This document shows positions 1-8,302 of a stretch of 52,570 nucleotides of DNA, one piece after another. The DNA is from HGM11416 sp964532155 (GTDB taxonomy: Bacteria > Bacillota > Clostridia > Christensenellales > Borkfalkiaceae), in NCBI GenBank assembly GCA_964532155.1, contig CAZHGN010000005.1, positions 1 through 52,570 on the forward strand, in the 5' to 3' direction. The notes under the pieces were generated by a model. The model was not told the DNA's origin and did no database searches. It saw nothing but the letters and a program-made list of their open reading frames with translations. The translations under genes and the position numbers were made by a program. Position 1 is the stretch's first letter. Each line of letters opens with the position of its first letter.

Positions 1-53
1 ATATCATGTTTTGCCGTTTTGCGCAAATATTTGCGCCGCTCTTTTTAAACTAT

Positions 54-97
54 CGCAAACGAGGTATAAACAAAGCGCAAACGAGGTATAAACGAAG
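54..97. repeat. 22-bp tandem repeat, two copies
   Basis: Two adjacent 22-bp units, each starting CGCAAACGAGG, differ at one base. They lie downstream of gerC in a stretch with no convincing gene. Seen directly; function unknown. Confidence 0.85.
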
Positions 98-132
98 CGG
101 AAGGCGGCGTGTATGCGTGAAAGAGTGAGTTT

Positions 133-184
133 AAAACGCCAAGCAAATATAAAACGCCAAGCAAATATAAAACGCCGAGCGAAT
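133..184. repeat. 18-bp tandem repeat, two exact copies and one partial
   Basis: The unit TAAAACGCCAAGCAAATA occurs twice back to back and a third time in decayed form. It gives a repetitive Arg/Phe/Ala/Trp reading on the minus strand, which I take as an artefact. The region is the 3' flank of the gerABC operon. Confidence 0.85.
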
Positions 185-217
185 CGGGCGTTAATGGCAT
201 TAAAACGTTGCAAGCGT

Positions 218-1534
218 TTAGCTTTCGTTAACGCATTCGACCTTAAATTCGACCGAAACAAGGCTTAGAATATTGTCTTTAAACGATTGATATTTTTCGG
301 GGCGTTTTCTGTACGTAAGGTTTTTCAGTTCAAATGCGTCGCAGTCGTTTTTTCTGCTAAGTTCAAACATATCGGAAAGTTCTTTTTCGACTTTTTTCGA
401 TAAAGCGGCGAGGCATTCCTTGGACGCCTTATCGTAATAGGCGAGTTTTTCGGAGTCTTCGCTTACGGATATTTCTTCGTTTTTGCAATAGAGTTTGAGT
501 CGTGCGGTATATTTGGGAACGCCGCCGTCAAAGGTTAAGTCTATAGATTTCTCGTTGCCGTTAACCGAAACGATCGAGTTTATTTGTTCTCCTTTTTTAT
601 CGTAGCTTACCGAAAAGAACGCTTCGGTTACGCGCTCGTTTAGCGCGTTGAAGCAAAGCGTTTGCTCGGGCGTTACCGTACAGCGGTATTTGCCGTGCGA
701 AAAAAGCAGCGCGGAGCGCGCGTCGAAAACGGTTTTTCCGTTTTGTGAATCGCTTCCGTCGTCCTGTCCGCCCTTGCCGGCTGCGTCGCCGCCTTGCACA
801 CCGGAAGTGCCGATAATCGACTTATAGGGGCATATTTGATTTAAAACGAGCGTTTTTGCCGATTGTTTTTCGTTGCCTTTTTCAGTTGTGTTTTGGGCGT
901 TTGATTCGTTTGACGAACCTTTCGGCTTGTCGTCCGTTTGCTTTTTTTTGATGAGCGGCATATACGAAAAGCCCGACTGAGAGCGTGCGTCGCGTGCAAA
1001 TTCGCGCACGTCGGTAACGAGCACGGTGTTGGCTCTGTCTATGTCGCGGACGAGTATTTTTTGCAACGTGAACGAGGAAATATAGTCGAGTGGCGTCGGA
1101 GAGGAAAGAACCTCCTTTGCCTTGCCTTCGCACGCGGCGATAATTGCCGAGTTGACGAAGCGATCGGAAGATAAAATATAGTCGATTACCGGCATATATT
1201 CTTTGTTAATTAGTTCTTGACTGAACACGATAAGGTTGCAAAAGGCGAGTTTGGGGTACCAGCCTGTCGTAACGCCGATATCGTCGAGCGCTTCGAATAG
1301 CGTTTTTCCGCGTGCCGAAAGTATTGCGTCGCTGTTCGACGTTCGCGAATCGTCCGCTTGCGGTATGGCAATTTGCGCCGTTATTTCGAGCTCGCCGCCG
1401 GCGGAGTCGATTCCGAGCGCTACGATGATTGCCGTCTTTTGAACGTCTATCAACTGGCAGTCGTTGGTAAAAAACATTATGCAAGTAACCATAAATGCGG
1501 CAAATATAATTTTAGCTCGCTTGTAAATTTTCAT
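218..1534 (-). CDS. gerC: Ger(x)C family spore germination protein (receptor subunit C)
   Basis: Third gene of a gerA-gerB-gerC operon; its start overlaps the end of gerB by 23 nt and has an AAGGAG site. GerC subunits are lipoproteins on the outer face of the spore inner membrane and form the nutrient receptor with GerA and GerB. The 438-residue product has an N-terminal hydrophobic segment (about 8-22) and a Cys at 26 followed by the typical start of the mature protein (QLIDVQKTAIIVALGID). The residues before this Cys are TND rather than a normal L-(A/S)-(G/A) lipobox, so lipidation is uncertain. Residues about 200-267 form a Gly/Ser/Asn/Gln/Lys-rich insertion. Part of it (about 236-242) is encoded by a copy of a dispersed 18-bp repeat. 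The family call is firm from context and sequence. Confidence 0.9.
   Translation of the reverse strand: MKIYKRAKIIFAAFMVTCIMFFTNDCQLIDVQKTAIIVALGIDSAGGELEITAQIAIPQADDSRTSNSDAILSARGKTLFEALDDIGVTTGWYPKLAFCNLIVFSQELINKEYMPVIDYILSSDRFVNSAIIAACEGKAKEVLSSPTPLDYISSFTLQKILVRDIDRANTVLVTDVREFARDARSQSGFSYMPLIKKKQTDDKPKGSSNESNAQNTTEKGNEKQSAKTLVLNQICPYKSIIGTSGVQGGDAAGKGGQDDGSDSQNGKTVFDARSALLFSHGKYRCTVTPEQTLCFNALNERVTEAFFSVSYDKKGEQINSIVSVNGNEKSIDLTFDGGVPKYTARLKLYCKNEEISVSEDSEKLAYYDKASKECLAALSKKVEKELSDMFELSRKNDCDAFELKNLTYRKRPEKYQSFKDNILSLVSVEFKVECVNES
811..828 (+). repeat. Dispersed 18-bp repeat, copy A (inside gerC)
   Basis: CGATAATCGACTTATAGG. It differs by one base from the copies at 29535 and 34042. 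It lies in the low-complexity insertion of GerC, where it codes for part of PYKSIIG on the minus strand. Confidence 0.6.
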
Positions 1535-2597
1535 CTGATTTTTTTCTCCTTAGTGCAAGAAGTGGCAGTATATATCCGCAAACGCCGAAAAAAAACGGCA
1601 AATATCGCGTGTAAACGTCTATTATTTCGCGCCCCTTTTGCGATAAAAATATCGTTCCTGCAAAAAGCGCCGCGTTGACCGCTATTGCCGGATACAACGC
1701 TTTGTCCAGACCTAACGCTCGCTCGAACATTTTTACCGAAGTGACTATCGGAAACGCCGTTGAAAGAACGCTTGCAAGGGCGATTAAAAACATTGCAAAA
1801 TAATCGAATCTGCCTACGTTTTGCAAGGTTACGGCAAATATTCCCGTTTCTTTTACGGCTATAACTTGACTCGGCGCAACGAACGAGAACACGGCGTAAA
1901 AACAACAGAAAAACGCAAGAGTGAACGCAAACGGCAAAACGTAAGAAAGAATAATGCGCAGTCGGTCGTGTCCGTCGCGGCGAAAATGCCCCATAAAAAA
2001 CAGCAAATAAAGCGCGTCGTCAAACCAGCAAATGGTCGATAACAGTTCTATAGCCCCACTTTTGCTGCCGTAAAACAGCGGAAAAAGGGCAGTCCAATCG
2101 CCCGAGGAAACGGACAAAAGAAGAATGGTACCAAGCCCCGCCCAGCATATTGGCAGGCAAAACTGAGCCGCTCTGCCGAGCGTTTTCAGCCCTTTGAGCG
2201 ACGTGTAAAAGGTTATTAAAAACAGCGGATAGAAAATGGGCGTCGACGGCAATATTTCGTAAAATGCCGATTCGATGAGCATTTTGTGCTCGATTAGCGG
2301 CAAAAATGCTTTTAGTAAAAAATATACGCCGTAAACGAAAAATATTACTTTTGCAAAGCCCTCGCCGTAGCCGTTGGAAAGTATTGCGAAAACAGTTTTA
2401 TTTTCGTGCCGCTTGGTCAAATAAAAGACGAACGCGATAAACGCAAGCTCCAAAACGAGCCAAATTACGAGCGGTTGCCAAAGCTTTTCGCCGTAAACGC
2501 TCGATATTACCGACGGTGCGCAGACTATTTTCGTGAGCGGCAAAAGGCAGGCGATAAGCGCGCAAACTTGCTTGGTCGTTACTTTGTTTTTGTTCAT
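1512..2597 (-). CDS. gerB: GerAB/ArcD/ProY-type spore germination permease (receptor subunit B)
   Basis: Second gene of the operon; its ATG overlaps the gerA stop (ATGA). GerB subunits belong to the APC transporter superfamily and carry the germinant-binding pocket in the spore inner membrane. The 361-residue product is hydrophobic throughout, with about ten predicted membrane helices and short polar loops. It opens with the typical KVTTKQVCALIACLLPLTK segment and ends in a basic cytoplasmic tail (RRKKSDENLQ). Length is normal for the family. In spore formers these operons are read by forespore sigma factors, but I could not fix a sigma-G promoter by eye. The germinant cannot be predicted. 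Confidence 0.92.
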   Translation of the reverse strand: MNKNKVTTKQVCALIACLLPLTKIVCAPSVISSVYGEKLWQPLVIWLVLELAFIAFVFYLTKRHENKTVFAILSNGYGEGFAKVIFFVYGVYFLLKAFLPLIEHKMLIESAFYEILPSTPIFYPLFLITFYTSLKGLKTLGRAAQFCLPICWAGLGTILLLSVSSGDWTALFPLFYGSKSGAIELLSTICWFDDALYLLFFMGHFRRDGHDRLRIILSYVLPFAFTLAFFCCFYAVFSFVAPSQVIAVKETGIFAVTLQNVGRFDYFAMFLIALASVLSTAFPIVTSVKMFERALGLDKALYPAIAVNAALFAGTIFLSQKGREIIDVYTRYLPFFFGVCGYILPLLALRRKKSDENLQAS

Positions 2598-4036
2598 CTT
2601 CTCACGTCCTTTATGCGTTGTCTTACGCGGTTTTTGCTTCCGAGCACTTGTGGTCTTTCGCGCATTTCGGTGATAAAATCTATATACAACGCGTCCTTTT
2701 TGTCACGGTTGAACGACGGCGCGAAAGGTGCGAGCAGCGGAACGCCGAAGTTTTCGAGCGAGCATAAATACAGTATGAGGTACGCCGTCGTCAGCACTAT
2801 TCCGTAGCCGCCTATGGTGCCCGCCGCCACGAGATAGACGAACCTAAGCACGCTCATAGAGTCTACGAGTTCGGGTACGGTGTATAGGCATATGCCCGAA
2901 AGCGCCATTATCATTATCGTCGGAGTGGAAACGATGCCTGCTTTTACCGCGGTGTCGCCGAGGACGAGCGCACCGACGATGGAAAGAGCCATTCCGACGT
3001 ATTTCGGCATTCTAATGCTCGCCTCGTTGAGTATTTCGAAAATCAAAAAGGTGAAAAACATTTCGAAGCTCGGCGATAACGGAATGCCTTTTACGCTGTT
3101 TACTATCGTCAATAAAAAGTTCAGCGGTATTATTTGTAAATGAAAAAGCTGAGCCGAAACGAAAAGCGCCGGCAAAAATATTGCAAAAATCAGCGAAAAA
3201 AGTCGAATGCCGCGCTCCATGTTAGCGCGGTAATTGTTTACGAAGTAGTCTTCCGAGCTCTGAAAATCTTCGGTTAAAAGATAGGGCACGGTCAGCGCGA
3301 TCGGAGAGCCGTCGACTATTATACCCACCCGCCCTTCGAGCATTTTTTGCGACAAAACGTCGGGTTTTTCGGTTGTTCCGAACTGTTTGAACAACGAAGT
3401 TTTATGGTCGACGATGAGTTTTCCGACGTAAGAACTATCGGGTATTCCGTCGATGTCGACGAGTTTCAGTCTCCGTTTTACCTCTTTGACTATATCGGGA
3501 TCGGTTATCGTGCCGATATAACAAACGGCGACCGTCGATTGCGAATACTTGCCGATCGTTACCGTTTCTATCGTGAAATCGTTGACTTTTATGCGTCTTC
3601 GCAGTAGTCCGAGATTGGTTTTTAAGCATTCGGTAAAGCCCTCGCGTGGGCCTTTTACCACGACGGCTGTCGGCGGTTCGGCAACCGCTCGCGTTTGATA
3701 GGCTAAAAAATCACAAGCAAGCACGCCGTCGTCGCCGTCGAAAAACACCAACGTTTTTCCGTTTAAAAGTTCCTTTGCTCCGTCGGCAAGGTCGTTTTTT
3801 TCAACTACGTTGGGTATATTTAACAGCCGTTTGCATTCGTCGGCGTTTTCGGATTCCGCCGCCGAAAGCGGCGTTAGAACAAGCAAGCCCACTTGGTTTT
3901 TGTCCGTTACCGAGTCTACGTAAACTACGCAAAAATCGACCGTGCCCGACTTACCCTCGTAGTACACGACGTCTTGCGATTTTATAAGTTCTTTTAACCG
4001 AGCGACGTTTTTTTGCAGTCTGCGCGAAATTCTCAT
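2594..4036 (-). CDS. gerA: GerA family spore germination protein (receptor subunit A)
   Basis: First gene of the tricistronic germinant-receptor operon. GerA subunits combine a soluble N-terminal region with a C-terminal membrane domain and oligomerise into the ion channel that opens on germinant sensing. An upstream ATG at 4162 exists, but I chose the ATG at 4036 (MRISRRLQKNVARLKELIKS). It gives a normal 480-residue GerA, and the longer form would read back through the divergent promoter at 4101-4129. The soluble region covers about residues 1-260. The membrane part contains the conserved VDGSPIALTVPYLL stretch, about five helices, and the C-terminal LLAPFAPS motif followed by a basic tail (RERPQVLGSKNRVRQ). 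The SD before 4036 is weak (AAGG). Confidence 0.9.
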   Translation of the reverse strand: MRISRRLQKNVARLKELIKSQDVVYYEGKSGTVDFCVVYVDSVTDKNQVGLLVLTPLSAAESENADECKRLLNIPNVVEKNDLADGAKELLNGKTLVFFDGDDGVLACDFLAYQTRAVAEPPTAVVVKGPREGFTECLKTNLGLLRRRIKVNDFTIETVTIGKYSQSTVAVCYIGTITDPDIVKEVKRRLKLVDIDGIPDSSYVGKLIVDHKTSLFKQFGTTEKPDVLSQKMLEGRVGIIVDGSPIALTVPYLLTEDFQSSEDYFVNNYRANMERGIRLFSLIFAIFLPALFVSAQLFHLQIIPLNFLLTIVNSVKGIPLSPSFEMFFTFLIFEILNEASIRMPKYVGMALSIVGALVLGDTAVKAGIVSTPTIMIMALSGICLYTVPELVDSMSVLRFVYLVAAGTIGGYGIVLTTAYLILYLCSLENFGVPLLAPFAPSFNRDKKDALYIDFITEMRERPQVLGSKNRVRQRIKDVRR

Positions 4037-4100
4037 AGCCTTATTATCGGCTGTCTTTTGGTAATTATGCGGATTTTTTCCGCCTTTGCGCGGCGAGACT

Positions 4101-4129
4101 TTGACATGTTCGGCAAATAGTGGTACAAT
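4101..4129 (+). promoter_or_regulatory. Sigma-A promoter of the P1B-like ATPase / nfnAB unit
   Basis: TTGACA, 17 bp, TACAAT: close to perfect. It lies about 50 nt before the first gene on the plus strand and points away from gerA, so housekeeping and germination genes share this spacer. Confidence 0.85.
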
Positions 4130-4182
4130 ATAGCGAGACTTATTAAATACGATCGCGCGCACATGCGCGTTACGGAGGTTGT

Positions 4183-6033
4183 ATGGAACAAAACAAGAGC
4201 GTTTACGCCCTTACGAAAATAAGCGATCCCGAGGGGTTTTGTTCGGAAATCGAGGGGATAAGCGGAGTGCTTTCGGCTGCCGTCGATATGCAGAGTATGA
4301 CTCTTGAATATACCATTGACGAATGGACGAGCGAATACGACGTGTTTACCGCGGTTATGGGAATTGCCGACGCTTACGGAGTCGAATTCGATTTTGAAGA
4401 CCATTCTTTAAGCGACCAAGCGCCCGAGGAAGAAACTACCGAGCCCGAATCCCTTCCCGTCGAAGAAGAGGATTTGGACGATGACGACGAAGAAGAGGAC
4501 GAACAAGCGAGCGAAGACGGCGACGTCGACCAAAAACCGAAAAAGAAGAAAAAGGGCTTGTCCGATCTTGTTCAAAGGATAATCGAGTTGGCGTTTGCGG
4601 CGGCTTGCTTTATCGGCGGACTGTTCTTTGAAGATACCGTGCAGTTGATTTTTCTGTCCGTTGCGTTTGCGCTCGCTGGCTACGAGGTTTTGTACCGTGC
4701 CGTGGTGAAAATTACTAAAAAGGAAATAATAAACGAGGAGCTCGTCTTGTCGCTTGCCTTTTTCGGCGCGATTTTGCTCGGCAAGCCTACCGAAGCGGTT
4801 GCGGCGATGCTCGTATATTCGCTTGCGGCGTTCGCTTTAAAAACGGGAACGGACGTTATCGAGGCGCGATCGCCGGTGTATACCGTGCCCGAAAAGTGCA
4901 GGCGCATGTCGGGAGAGAATAAAGCCGTCCGCGTTGAGCCTAAGGAAATAGTCGTCGGCGACGAAGTTTTCTTTAAAAAGGACGAGCATTGTATTTTCGA
5001 CGGAATAGTAAAAACGGAAACCGAAGTAATTGCATATAACGGCAAAACGAGAACGCTTGCCGTCGGCGACGAAGTTTTCGCCGGCGAAAGGTTTAATAAA
5101 AACACCGTTGTCGAAACTGTTAAAACTATAGGCGAGGGTGCTTTCGATAAGAGAAACGCGCGTGCCGCCGCCGTTGTCGGCGCTAAAAGCGGCGTTTGTC
5201 GTTTCGTGTCGAAAAGATGCGCCGTTTATCTGCCTTGTTTTCTCGTGTTCTGCTTGGCGCTTGCGTTCTTGCCGCCTATTCTTTGCGACGACTACGTTCA
5301 AGGGCTTTACCGTTGGGGGTACACGGCGGTTATAATTGCGGCGTGCTGTTCTTCTTTGCTTTTGTGCGGAACGGACGCGCTCGCTTTGTTTGCCATGATT
5401 TTGCCCGCGTCCGAAAAGGGCGTTATGCCTGCCGATTACGCTACGGCGCAACGGCTTGCTTTATCCGACGAGGTGTATATCGATAGGGAAAGCGTTATGC
5501 TGTGCGGCGATCAAATTAAAGACGACTGCCGCGGCGCCGCTTTGGAACTGCGCGATTTCGGCGTTTCACCCGTTTTGACCACTTCGCTTTCGGAGGACGA
5601 GGCGGTCGAGATGTGCTCGGAATATAAATATCCCGCTTACGCCGCAAATAAAAACGATTCGGAAAAAGTTGAACTTTTCGACAAGGCGTTAAAAGAGGGG
5701 AAAACGGTCGTTATAGGCGAAAAAACGCTTAAAAAATACGGTTTAACCGAGGAAAAGGGCACTATCATCGTTTATGGCGACGGCTCAGACTATAACGCAA
5801 GCGTTACCGTAACCGAGAACAGACTTGCCGATTTACCCTTTGCGTTAAAGCTTGCGGCGCGTACCGTAAAAGTTTGCAAGGCTTCGTTTATCGCTCAGCT
5901 TGCCGTAAAAGGCGCGCTCGTGCTGTTGGCGCTTTTCGGCGTTGCAAATCTTTGGTGGGCGTTCCTTGCGGATACGCTCGTCGGCATCGGCTTTTGCGTT
6001 GCGGCGGTGCTTAATAAAAAAGAGGTCCTTTGA
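4183..6033 (+). CDS. Catalytically degenerate P1B-type (heavy-metal) ATPase-like membrane protein
   Basis: 616 residues with the layout of a ZntA/CadA-type metal ATPase but without its chemistry. Residues 1-75 resemble an HMA fold; the CxxC metal motif is reduced to one Cys (C20). Residues 78-112 are very acidic, followed by a lysine patch. Membrane pairs follow at about 130-175 and 185-220. An actuator-like domain with VGDEVF (259-263) and DG (273-274) has AYNGKT where TGES is expected. Helices at about 345-405 carry CCS (388-390) in place of CPC. IDRES (433-437) stands where the phosphorylated DKTGT should be. Only about 110 residues separate this from the last two helices (565-610), so the nucleotide-binding domain is missing. 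The reading frame is open, with GGAGG before the start. Inference: a non-pumping scaffold, sensor or regulator. It sits 3 nt before nfnA. Confidence 0.75.
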   Translation: MEQNKSVYALTKISDPEGFCSEIEGISGVLSAAVDMQSMTLEYTIDEWTSEYDVFTAVMGIADAYGVEFDFEDHSLSDQAPEEETTEPESLPVEEEDLDDDDEEEDEQASEDGDVDQKPKKKKKGLSDLVQRIIELAFAAACFIGGLFFEDTVQLIFLSVAFALAGYEVLYRAVVKITKKEIINEELVLSLAFFGAILLGKPTEAVAAMLVYSLAAFALKTGTDVIEARSPVYTVPEKCRRMSGENKAVRVEPKEIVVGDEVFFKKDEHCIFDGIVKTETEVIAYNGKTRTLAVGDEVFAGERFNKNTVVETVKTIGEGAFDKRNARAAAVVGAKSGVCRFVSKRCAVYLPCFLVFCLALAFLPPILCDDYVQGLYRWGYTAVIIAACCSSLLLCGTDALALFAMILPASEKGVMPADYATAQRLALSDEVYIDRESVMLCGDQIKDDCRGAALELRDFGVSPVLTTSLSEDEAVEMCSEYKYPAYAANKNDSEKVELFDKALKEGKTVVIGEKTLKKYGLTEEKGTIIVYGDGSDYNASVTVTENRLADLPFALKLAARTVKVCKASFIAQLAVKGALVLLALFGVANLWWAFLADTLVGIGFCVAAVLNKKEVL

Positions 6034-6036
6034 TTT

Positions 6037-6879
6037 ATGGGCTATAAAATAACCGAAAAAACGTACTTAAATTCAAATAACGTGCGCATCGGCGTGCATG
6101 CGCCACTCGTTGCCGCGCGTGCGGCGGCCGGGCAGTTCGTTATCGTTCGACCTTTTTGCGATAGCGAGCGAGTGCCGCTTACCATATCCGATTACGACAG
6201 AGAGCGCGGAATTATTCGTTTGATTTTTGCGCCGGTAGGCGAAACGACCGCGGAACTTGCTTCGCTCGGCGTTGGCGACGAGGCGTGCGATATATGCGGA
6301 CCGCTCGGCAATCCTACTTGCGTTAAGGGGATAAAAAAAGCCGTCGTTATCGGTGGCGGCGTGGGGGCGGCTATTGCCTTGCCGGTTGCGAAAGCGCTTA
6401 AGGAAGAGGGCGCCGAAGTCGTTGCAGTTCTCGGTTTTCGCAATAAGGATTTAGTTATTTTAGAGGATGAGTTCGGCGGTGTTTGCGATAAGGTTATCGT
6501 TACGACCGACGACGGCAGTTACGGTGTTTCGGGCAGCGTTTGCGTTCCGCTTAAGCGCTTGCTTGACGAAGAACTACCCGACGAGGTTTTTGCGATAGGC
6601 TCGCTCGGCATGATGAAATACGTCGGCATTACGACTAAGCCGTTCGGCGTAAAAACTACCGTCAGTATGAACCCGATCATGATAGACGGCACCGGAATGT
6701 GCGGCGGTTGTCGGTTGACGGTCGGCGGCAAGTTGCGTTTTGCATGCGTGGACGGCCCCGATTTTGACGGACACGAGGTCGACTTCGATTCGCTTATGCG
6801 CGCCAACGCGCGTTTTTCGGATTTCGAGCATAAGCGTAGCGAGAATTGCAATTTGCTCAAGGAGAAAAAGAATGGATAG
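6037..6879 (+). CDS. nfnA: NfnA: NADH-dependent reduced ferredoxin:NADP+ oxidoreductase, small subunit
   Basis: FAD/NAD-binding subunit of the electron-bifurcating transhydrogenase that couples NADPH, NADH and ferredoxin pools in the cytosol of anaerobes. The 280-residue product has the ferredoxin-reductase fold of dihydroorotate dehydrogenase electron-transfer subunits. FAD-motif residues are at 45-50 (RVPLTI) and a glycine-rich nucleotide loop is at about 104-111 (VIGGGVGA). A [2Fe-2S] site near the C-terminus is formed by Asp217, Cys222, Cys225 and Cys237, matching the Asp-plus-three-Cys ligation known for NfnA. It starts 3 nt after the P1B-like gene and overlaps nfnB by 8 nt. Alone it could be called PyrK- or SudB-like; the nfnB partner favours NfnA. 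Confidence 0.85.
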   Translation: MGYKITEKTYLNSNNVRIGVHAPLVAARAAAGQFVIVRPFCDSERVPLTISDYDRERGIIRLIFAPVGETTAELASLGVGDEACDICGPLGNPTCVKGIKKAVVIGGGVGAAIALPVAKALKEEGAEVVAVLGFRNKDLVILEDEFGGVCDKVIVTTDDGSYGVSGSVCVPLKRLLDEELPDEVFAIGSLGMMKYVGITTKPFGVKTTVSMNPIMIDGTGMCGGCRLTVGGKLRFACVDGPDFDGHEVDFDSLMRANARFSDFEHKRSENCNLLKEKKNG

Positions 6880-8251
6880 GCGACAGAGCAGAGTGTTAGA
6901 ACCGTCGGTTCGCTGTAAAACCTTCGAAGAGGTGGATAGAGGATATACCGAAGAAGACGCCGTTGCCGAAGCAAAAAGGTGTTTGCACTGCAAAAAACCG
7001 TCGTGCACCGGCGGTTGCCCGGTGAAAATACGTATCCCCGATTTTATCGCCGAGGTGGCGAAAGGGGAGTTTGAAAACGCATATAAGATTATTTATTCCT
7101 CAAATAAACTGCCTGCGGTAACAGGGCGCGTTTGTCCGCAAGAAACTCAGTGCGAAAGCAAATGCGTTCTCGGTATAAAGGGCGAGCCGATTGCAATCGG
7201 CAAGCTGGAAAGGTTTGTTGCCGATCGGCATGCGGAGAGTTTTCCGCCTAAGAAAAGTCTTTTAAACGAAACTATTGACGGCTTAGGAAGTGGCGACGTC
7301 GCGGTTATAGGTTCGGGACCTTGCGGGCTTACCGCCGCGGGTGAACTTGCCGAGTCGGGGTATAAGGTTACCGTGTTCGAGGCGTTGCATGTCGGCGGCG
7401 GTGTTTTGACTTACGGCATCCCCTCTTTCAGGCTGCCGAAGAATATAGTAAGCGGTGTAATAGACGAGCTTAAGAATAAAGGCGTAAGGTTTGTTTTTAA
7501 TGCGGTTGCGGGGCGCGCTTTTACCTTTGACGATTTAAAAAAGTCGGGCTATAAGGCGATTATCGTCGGTAGCGGTGCGGGTTTGCCGCGATTTATGGGT
7601 ATTGACGGAGAGCAGCTTTGCGGCGTTTGTTCGGCTAACGAGTTTTTGACGAGAATAAATCTTATGAAAGCCGCCGAGCCCAATGCAAAGACGCCGGTGC
7701 ATAAGGGCGGTAAAACGGTCGTCGTCGGCGGCGGTAACGTCGCGATGGACGCGGCTCGTTCGGCATTAAGGCTTAATTCGGACGTTACTATAGTATACCG
7801 CAGGGGCGAAAAGGAATTGCCTGCGCGAAGAGAAGAATATTTGCATGCCGTTGAAGAGGGAGTAAAATTTTGCTTTATGACCAATCCCGTGACGATAAAC
7901 GGCGACGGGGGCGGCAAGGTTAAAAGCGTAACCGTTCAAAAAATGGCTATGGGCGAGCCGGACTCGTCCGGGCGCGCTTCGCCTATACCGATAGAGGGTA
8001 GCGAATACGAAATAGAGTGCGACCAAGTAATTATGGCGCTCGGAACGTCGCCTAATCCTCTCGTTAAAAACGCGGTAAGCGGCGTGTTTGACGGAAGAGG
8101 TCGGATTATAGCCGACGAAAGCGGAAAAACTGCTTTGGACGGAGTGTTCGCCGGAGGCGACGCCGTTTCGGGTGCGGCAACCGTAATACTTGCTATGGGC
8201 GCAGGTAGAAAAATTGCCGACTCGGTAAAGGAATTTTTAGTCGAAAACTAA
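6872..8251 (+). CDS. nfnB: NfnB: NADH-dependent reduced ferredoxin:NADP+ oxidoreductase, large subunit (GltD-like)
   Basis: Large subunit carrying the bifurcating FAD and two [4Fe-4S] clusters. An upstream in-frame start exists, but the ATG after AAGGAGAAAAAG gives the normal 459-residue protein starting MDRRQSRVLEP. Clusters are bound through Cys37, Cys40, Cys45 and Cys49 and a second Cys group at about 86-99 (VCPQETQCESKC). The FAD Rossmann motif is GSGPCGLTAAG and the NADP-binding motif is VVGGGNVAMDAARSA. The C-terminal GD...AATVILAMGAGR block is typical of glutamate-synthase small subunits. No glutamate synthase large subunit lies nearby and nfnA overlaps the start, so NfnB is preferred over GltD. 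Confidence 0.87.
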   Translation: MDRRQSRVLEPSVRCKTFEEVDRGYTEEDAVAEAKRCLHCKKPSCTGGCPVKIRIPDFIAEVAKGEFENAYKIIYSSNKLPAVTGRVCPQETQCESKCVLGIKGEPIAIGKLERFVADRHAESFPPKKSLLNETIDGLGSGDVAVIGSGPCGLTAAGELAESGYKVTVFEALHVGGGVLTYGIPSFRLPKNIVSGVIDELKNKGVRFVFNAVAGRAFTFDDLKKSGYKAIIVGSGAGLPRFMGIDGEQLCGVCSANEFLTRINLMKAAEPNAKTPVHKGGKTVVVGGGNVAMDAARSALRLNSDVTIVYRRGEKELPARREEYLHAVEEGVKFCFMTNPVTINGDGGGKVKSVTVQKMAMGEPDSSGRASPIPIEGSEYEIECDQVIMALGTSPNPLVKNAVSGVFDGRGRIIADESGKTALDGVFAGGDAVSGAATVILAMGAGRKIADSVKEFLVEN

Positions 8252-8302
8252 CGCCGTTACGGATGGACGAACAACGTTGAATAACTATAAAGGAAGTATT
8301 AT

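Noticed and set aside
4..261. 85-codon minus-strand frame after gerC
   Set aside because: It is made mainly of the two tandem repeats, has a repetitive RRFIFAWRF composition, and overlaps the end of gerC.
4036..4075. Sigma-G-like GCATAAT-N15-GATAATA before gerA on the minus strand
   Set aside because: The -10 would lie only a few bases before the ATG, leaving no room for a transcript start.
4037..4162. 42-codon N-terminal extension of gerA
   Set aside because: It runs through the divergent promoter, resembles no GerA N-terminus, and the start at 4036 gives a normal length.
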